Assembly (NCBI GenBank): GCA_039881145.1
Contig: JAYKKI010000015.1
Coordinates: 29,364,001-29,428,000, forward strand
Origin: Druceiella hillmani
Lineage: Eukaryota > Arthropoda > Insecta > Lepidoptera > Hepialidae
Length of the DNA stretch: 64,000 nucleotides
Direction: 5' to 3'
This document shows positions 57,770-64,000 of the stretch, piece by piece. Position 1 is the first letter of the stretch. Each line of letters begins with the position of its first letter. A model generated the notes under the pieces. That model was not told where the DNA came from, searched no databases, and saw only the letters and a list, made by a program, of their open reading frames with translations. The position numbers and the translations under genes were made by a program.

Positions 57770-59980
57770 TAAAATTTAAAAAAAAACAATTTGAATAGAT
57801 TCTTAGGAAATATTTCTATGATAAATTAATTCATAAAAATAAATTAAAAAATTAAGATAATATTTTATTATTAACAATTATCTAAATATTTGTTTTCAAT
57901 TCGTTCAAATCAAAATATTTCAATACAAAAATATAGAATAATTTAGATGTTTCATATTTGTCAGGCGTCTTATGACTGCTCATAATTATTTTCTTGCGGC
58001 AACTAAGCCAAATTCACGGTTGGGAAAAATTATGAAAAAAATAGCTGTGAAAGGATTTATGTAAAACTCTAAAATATAAAATTTCATTGTGATCGGTTCA
58101 GCGGTTTAAATGGTAGATTATATGACGGGTACGTGCTCATGCCCACATTTTTTTATTTTTGTGTTTTATATTAATTTCTTAAAACAATTCCCATTACACT
58201 TAATTCCTTTTTGACTTTAACTACATTTTCTTCTCTTTTATAAGAAATTTAAGAATTAATGAAACCTTCAGCCTTCAGTCCTTGTATGCTTAGAGTATTC
58301 TATTACAGTAATCAATCTATTGACACCCGGAGAGTATTATTATATAAGGAAATGTAATTGACAGTATGATACAAATTATGATATAAATAATTCCATTATT
58401 TGTGATGAATATTTTTTTAAATATATTTTTATTAACAGCATATATCAAAAATATTTTCATCGTGAACATACTTAATATTAACGTAATTACGATTAGTCGG
58501 TAAAGTAATAGGGTACCGTGTGAACTTGGAGGGGTCCAATACTAATTCGTTTCAGAAACACTTAATTATATTAGAAAAGATTATGACTACGTCACCATAA
58601 ACATTTGGTAGACATGGAAACAAAAAATTCTTTCAATAATAATGTACATGAAAGTTATGACTTTGATCGCCATATAAATTTCCAAAAAACAACTTTCTAG
58701 AATGGATGTTAACATAATTAGAAGTAAATATCCATGGAAGTATTGATGTGCAATGGAAACACCAACTGAATAATTTAGGTGTTCTTGAATTAATGTGAAT
58801 TCAAAATGAACTAGTCCTATTTTAATCTACTTCACTCGAACGAAGTATTCATTAAACGCGCCGACGGCACACGTTGGAAATTTATATGAGTACAAGGCAT
58901 AAAGGTACTTACTATACAGTGAGTTAAATGCGTGCAAAACCATAATCAACATTAAGACTTGATATATTGAATATATTTGGTGTTAATTTTATAGAATTCA
59001 TCAAGATTCAAATTCATTCTTTGCTAATAGCCCACCTGAAGATGTTGTAATACAACGAAACCTAGGTCGTGGTAAGGAACTTAAAGAAATAATACTACAT
59101 CACGTAGTTTCATTTAATTGTGACTTGATATATTTTAAGGGAATTGGAGTGTTGAAATGGGGACAAAAATATTAAACTACCAATAAAACGTTCTACCCTG
59201 AAAATTGTTACCACGAGGTCCAGTGTGGGTCAGAAGTCAATGAAGCTATTATGAATAGAACATAGACAAATTATTGATTTGTCTCAGTGATCAAAGGGCA
59301 TCGTACGACTCCGCATTGAGACGGTCTGCTAAATGGTTCTGACAACTGTTTTCGAGATTGTCTCGGGTACTAGTACTTTGAATACGCATCTGCTTCACAA
59401 CAAAAAAAAGAAACAATCAATAAGCAGCTCCAAATCACAGAACCCAGAGCAGAGATCAATCGAGATACGTTTTGCAGATATGGTCGTTCGGGGTTCAAAA
59501 TATGATTTACTTAGATTTGATTTTTTATAATCCAATAAAACCGTACTTCGAAAATGATATCATTTGTTTTCACTATTTCATCTTTTGATTCAAAATTACA
59601 CAGAAAAGCCAAAAACATCAAAAGAATTGTGGTGATCAGCACTCTATTTTCTATATTAAAATGTGTGACATTTTTTATACCTTTCGAAGTGCCGGCCTCG
59701 AAACAAATCAAAGCGTATGTACAAAAAAGAGCATATAGTATATCACACGGCCTGATACAATAATAATCGATGTATCGAAAAAGACACACTAAATATAATA
59801 TCTTTTAAAAAAATCGACTTCAGAAAAGTTGATATTAAAAGTGAAAAATTAACTCAAAATAGCTTACTTAAACAAAATATAATTTAATTTAATTTAAAAT
59901 GTATACTTCAAATCCTAACTTCGAATATACAATACGAAATAGATTTATATTCTCAATAATATCAAATTTTACATTTCTTT
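57770..59980. other. intergenic DNA, no gene seen
   Basis: AT-rich. A GTGATCGGTTCAGCGGTTTA string at 58091 is typical of insect dispersed repeats. Overlapping ORFs on both strands at 59333-59789 are not protein-like. Confidence 0.5.
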
Positions 59981-59984
59981 AAGT

Positions 59985-60115
59985 TAATTAGTAGTGCTGG
60001 CACTGACTTCAAAAAAAGTAACTGATTTATTACGAATAAGTAGGTAATGATTTTGAGTTAATTATTTTTTATAATTTAGTACCTAGTTTTTTGAAGTCGC
60101 TTTTTTAAAAGTTAT
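59985..60115 (+). mobile_element. right-end fragment of the composite repeat family
   Basis: The segment from GTGCTGGCACTGACTTCAAA to TTTTTTGAAGTCGCTTTTTT matches the right ends of the copies at 28.1 kb and 61.2 kb, including the inverted CCGACTTCAAA/TTTGAAGTCGG pair. The internal units are missing. Confidence 0.7.
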
Positions 60116-60242
60116 TATATTTTAGTAATTAATCATATTAATCATCACACTATAATTAACATTCAATTATTTTCTTTCTTAGAACAATGTATAATTATTA
60201 AAAGTCGCAGCCAAAAGCTATATTATCCATATCCAAAATCCA

Positions 60243-60400
60243 ATATCAGAATTTGCAAAGTAAAAACTACCAGTAGCAGATATCTTGAATTATTGTCCAT
60301 TTACTATCATTCGATAAGGAGTTCCACTGGTCATCTGCAGAATGAAATCTTCAGACTCTGCCAAGGTCGATGGTGTAGTTATTTTAGTATTATATTTATT
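60243..60400 (-). mobile_element. inverted fragment of the composite repeat family
   Basis: Read on the minus strand this stretch contains GTGGAACTCCTTATC, AATTCAAGATATCTGCTACT and GGTAGTTTT. These are the motifs of the internal units in the neighbouring element, in opposite orientation. It therefore forms a local head-to-head arrangement with 60420-61300. Confidence 0.65.
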
Positions 60401-60419
60401 GGTGGTCCCATGTATTTTT

Positions 60420-61300
60420 AACCGACTTTATAAAAGGAGTTTAGTAATTCGTCGGAATCATTTTTATGTTTGTTCAGCGATAATTCTTAACCGAGTGGAC
60501 CAATTTTGACGATTCTTTTTTTATTTGAAAGAGTATACTTTAGGGGTAGTCCCATGTAAATATGACGATGAGGTTGATCATGAGGTTCGGAAATTAACGA
60601 CGGGACTCCTTAACAAATGGCAGTAAACGAATTACGATTGAAGATACGAGAGCTACGGGTAGTTGTTACTTTGCAAAATAACTACACCACTTATCAGATC
60701 AGGGTCTGATGATGACTTCTAGGGATGAACAATGTAACTCATTAACACATGTTAGGAAATCCACGGTTATTAAAGATATTTGCTACTAGTAGTTATTATT
60801 TTGCAAAATAACTACACTGTCGACCAGATCAGGGTCTGATGATGAGTTCTGGAGGTGAACAATAGAACTCCTTAACTATTATTTAATTTATTACCATCCA
60901 TAAATTAAACGTGATTCAAGATATTAGCTACTGGTAGTTGTTACTTAGAAAATAATTGCACCTTCGACTATATTAGGGTCTGATGATGAGTTCTGGAGGT
61001 GAACAATGGAGCTCCTTAACAGATGGTAGTAAATTAAACGTGATTCAAGATCTTTTTGAAGTCGTTGCCGGCACCGCCGATCAACTTAAGCAAATGTAAA
61101 ATGTATATTATAAATACTCCCTTTAAGAATCTATTTTGTAAATTAAATTTAATTACACATTTAAGTTGGCTGACAGTGCTGGCGCCGACTTCAAAAAGAA
61201 GTAACTAATTTATTTATTGCGAATAAATAGGTACCTATTTTGAATTAATTCCTTTTTTAATTGTTAGTACCTGCTTTTTTGAAGTCGGTTTTTTAAAAGC
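60420..61300 (+). mobile_element. non-autonomous composite repeat, four internal units (copy 2)
   Basis: It begins AACCGACTTTATAAAAGG and ends TTTTTTGAAGTCGGTTTTTT, giving inverted termini. Four internal units of about 125-145 bp each carry GGGTCTGATGATGA-type, GAACAATGGAACTCCTTAA-type and GTAGTTGTTACTTTGCAAAA motifs. The second unit has ATTAAAGATATTTGCTACTA, exactly as the second unit of copy 1. A CTTTTTGAAGTCGTTGCCGG stretch at about 61051 suggests an internal end or nested insertion. Non-coding. Confidence 0.8.
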
Positions 61301-61715
61301 TATTTTATTTGAAGTCGGCTAAAAGGAAACTGCTTAACTACGATTTGAAGCCGCATTGTGAGGATACCGTACATACATAGGTACAACATACAACATAAAA
61401 AATTCAGGGATATATTGTATATTAAACTATTTACAGGTATAGAATGCAATAAACATTCAATATTTTTAAATCGATTTTAGATTTAATTTTTTATGTTTTG
61501 TAAATCAATTTTGTTCCAAGGTTTTTAACGACTCGTATTGGCTTAGTCATTATTTTCGAAACAAATATTTTTGCACGATCATTTTAAATATAATCTTGGG
61601 GGAGAGATCGGGTCACGAATTCGATGCATTTATTTTCAAGGATATTCATATTTTTATTATTAAATTTTGGTTTGACGTAAATTCCAATATCAGCTGTTTT
61701 TGCGACGAGTATTTG

Positions 61716-61746
61716 TTATTATACCGACATAAAGAACTTGTCAGTC
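61716..61746 (+). promoter_or_regulatory. candidate core promoter of the 61.8-kb ORF
   Basis: TTATTATA at 61716-61723 lies about 20-27 bp before TCAGTCC (61741-61747), an arthropod-type initiator with A+1 at 61743. The TATA match is weak. Confidence 0.2.
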
Positions 61747-61765
61747 CTGATTAGTGTCGTCAGCG

Positions 61766-62020
61766 ATGTGTGACAAGCAACCCGTTAACTTCGGAGTTAT
61801 GCTAAATATAGCTTCTGGGTTTTTAAATAATTGGGGTTATGGGCGTCGGGATTTTATCGTACACAGTTTACTTAATTTCAATCCGTCATTCTATGACATG
61901 GTTATTAGCAATTCTGTTTCAGTTTTACGAGGTATCCCGCTTACCTTAAAGAAATTAAACATGTTATGGCGAAAGTTATTTTTGGAGATTTTTGAGAGAC
62001 TTTGTGCAGGTTATGTCTAA
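61766..62020 (+). CDS. tentative small intronless gene, unknown 84-residue product
   Basis: An ATG 23 bp after a TCAGT initiator-like site opens 84 codons, beginning MCDKQPVNFGVMLNIASGFL and ending LCAGYV at a TAA. AATAAA follows 56 bp after the stop (62076). Promoter, ORF and poly(A) signal in 340 bp form a compact gene-like unit. The protein has amphipathic hydrophobic stretches (NIASGFLNNW, FYDMVISNSVSVL) and a basic segment (LKKLNMLWRK). No signal peptide, membrane helix or known domain is clear. Codon use is AT-rich like the flanks. It may be a transposon relic or chance. Confidence 0.22.
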   Translation: MCDKQPVNFGVMLNIASGFLNNWGYGRRDFIVHSLLNFNPSFYDMVISNSVSVLRGIPLTLKKLNMLWRKLFLEIFERLCAGYV

Positions 62021-62075
62021 AGTTATTTATGAAATATTTTTGTCTGTTTGTATGAGCATTACGTAAACCTTATTA

Positions 62076-62081
62076 AATAAA
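62076..62081 (+). terminator. poly(A) signal AATAAA after the 61.8-kb ORF
   Basis: AATAAA lies 56 bp after the TAA of the tentative small gene. Such hexamers are frequent in AT-rich DNA. Confidence 0.2.
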
Positions 62082-62089
62082 TTTTGATA

Positions 62090-63125
62090 ATGATTAAACC
62101 ATAGTATTTAGTAGAGTCTGAAAAAGAATATAACACTTACTATATAGGACGTTAGAACTAGAGAAAGAAGAAAACAAATGTCAGTCTGCTCACAAAAATT
62201 GAATTGATTCCAATTATGAGAAAAACCAGTGTAACATCATAAATGTTGTTAACAATACAATTTTGCAAAAAATTTTTTTATATATATTTTATTCTGTTTT
62301 TTTTTTAATGATCTGTTTAGAATTAAGTGTAATGATGATGCCCGCCACCTCGAAATAGGGTTCCCATGAGGTCGTGGCCCCGCTATCTCAATTATAGTAT
62401 TAGTTTGTTGGTGATTTTATGGGCTTTGATCATAATACAGGTGTCATTGAAGCACTATGAGATTACCAGTAACTTTATATCCACAAGAAAACAGCTTTTG
62501 CCATCTAGGGCTGGTTTTTCTTATCGCAGATATATTACTGATTAAAAAAATTATTAGGAGGATAACCTAGTATTAACCTCCTGATCATTATTACCTATTT
62601 AGGAGAATTACCTATTATCCTAGACATTTCGAAAACGCTCTCAAAAGCGGTGTCAGGGGCCAGAACCATGTTTTTTATTGATATTACATATTATACCATA
62701 ATAGTTTAATTATAAAGTATGTAGTTACTGTTGAATTAATTTTGCTCTGGTAGAACCGCGTTGACTCTTGAGATATCTCTTGACGAGAAATCCGGTCAAA
62801 TAATCAGTAAAACTCTTGATGTTAGCGAGCAGAAAATGTAAAAGAGGAAATGCGATCACGGGATTACAGTTTATATACCCTCCATCCTAGACCGGAGGGG
62901 ATGAATGACATTAATATAGACCAAATATTTTAATAGTTACACATTTATTACTTGAATAATTTTAAATTAAATATATTCTTGTGAGGTGGATTAAAATAGA
63001 TTAGCTTGCACAAGATAGGAACATATATTCCTCTATATTACACCTGTATATTTCTTTAAATTTTGGCTTCCTACTTAGTGGTACACACACACACATACAT
63101 ACACATGTATTTATATATGTGTATG

Positions 63126-63171
<46 letters not shown>

Positions 63172-64000
63172 TATATATACATACATACAAACACACATAT
63201 ACACTGGGAGAAGTCCAAAAGTTCGCAGACTTAAGAAGAAGGGAATGGGTTAATAACACTTTCTTTACGTTCTAAATATGGATTTATTAAAGGAATATTT
63301 GTCAAATGTTAGCCCTAGAAAGTGACTCGTTTACTAGATATAGCCCTACAAACAAGTCTGTTTGGAAGAAAACTGCGACCATGGGGTAAATTACATTTAT
63401 TACGTGACAAATTTTATACATGGAAAGCTAATTTATTGTGTATATTGGTAACTGACCTAGGGGTACTACCTTTGTAGTGAATATTATTGCTTGAACCGAC
63501 AATCTATTATACTGGTATCATATACAGAACACAACTAAAATATACAAGTATATGGTTAAAACATATGCATATATGAAAACAGAAAATAGCGTTTCATTTC
63601 ATAGAAGCACTATACGCTTTTAAAGAAAAGTAATCTTTATGCTCCAATATAGCTTTATATGGAAATAATAAAATAGAATTTCAATCTGTTTCCCGTGTGC
63701 AAGTTTTCCCTTTCACACTTTTTTTATTTTCCACGAGCGCTTCTCTAATTTCACATGGAGCGAGTCGAAATGGTAAAGTACACCAAATCCGTACTCGATG
63801 TACGTGGGTACATGATGGTACTTTGATAACGAACATCTCTAACAATCTTGAGTAGACAACTGCTGATAAAGCGAGCTTTATGTTTTTATTTTATTTAAAT
63901 TTTTTTTGATGTACACATCTATATCTGCATCTATAGATCTTACCAAAAATCATATCTGGGACAACTTTAATATATACGTTGAAGTCTGCAATAAATATAT
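62090..64000. other. intergenic DNA to the window end
   Basis: No gene seen. A GC-richer patch at 62335-62400 and AACGCTCTCAAAAGCGGTGT at 62632-62651 look like transposon fragments. The rest is AT-rich and featureless apart from the microsatellite at 63082. Confidence 0.5.
63082..63205. repeat. compound microsatellite (CA)n-(CATA)n-(TA)n-(CATA)n-(CA)n
   Basis: ACACACACAC and ACATACATACA blocks flank a central TA array (63131-63167) with a matching CATACATACAAACACAC block on the far side. The overlapping YIYIYI ORFs on both strands are artefacts. Confidence 0.95.

Noticed and set aside
59333..59789. Overlapping ORFs on both strands at 59.3-59.8 kb
   Set aside because: Low-complexity composition and no start context or conserved motif.

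Overview
This is an AT-rich eukaryotic window, most likely from a moth or butterfly (Lepidoptera). Three things point that way. The one clear gene is an insect-style ATF4/cryptocephal bZIP factor. Several dispersed repeats look like families common in lepidopteran genomes: elements bounded by CCGACTTCAAAAAAGG-type termini, and a GTCGCGGGCACAGCTAGT-type repeat end. The remnants of mariner, pogo/Tigger and non-LTR elements are typical of insects. No species can be named from the sequence. There is no bacterial-style gene organisation, no rRNA, no credible tRNA and no CRISPR array.

Layout. Positions 1-14341 are probably a long crc intron and/or upstream DNA. They hold several CpG-richer blocks that stand out from the AT-rich background and may be enhancers, alternative promoters or untranslated exons. 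Positions 14342-15162 are the terminal coding exon of the ATF4/crc gene on the plus strand: 273 codons, with an activation-type motif at the start, a TPPxS motif, an acidic SSG motif and a complete C-terminal bZIP. Its 3' UTR runs to a poly(A) signal at 15870. The upstream coding exon was not found.

Positions 15.9-64 kb contain no recognisable host gene. They hold a decayed element with CTCGAGAA-rich ends (17.3-19.7 kb), a mariner transposase relic (26.8 kb), a non-LTR reverse transcriptase relic (30.0 kb), a SINE-like unit (46.0 kb), an LTR-like segment (50.7 kb) and a frameshifted pogo/Tigger transposase relic (54.2-54.9 kb). A composite repeat family of four internal units of about 125 bp occurs at 27.5 and 60.4 kb. 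There are also a degenerate CCAACATAAT minisatellite (39.3-39.9 kb), several long microsatellites and a striking set of near-perfect hairpins with very short loops. Two short ORFs (25.4 kb and 61.8 kb) sit behind TATA/initiator-like sequence and are listed as tentative. A few CpG- or motif-rich blocks without ORFs (21.9, 42.8, 57.4 kb) look like possible conserved non-coding elements.

The biology that can be supported is a stress-response transcription factor gene with a large regulatory 5' side, next to a long repeat-rich gene desert. I did not find a convincing new multi-gene system. The best second-look items are the hairpin cluster, the unidentified protein fragment at 18.1-18.5 kb, the two tentative small genes, and the phosphodegron-like motifs in the ATF4 exon.
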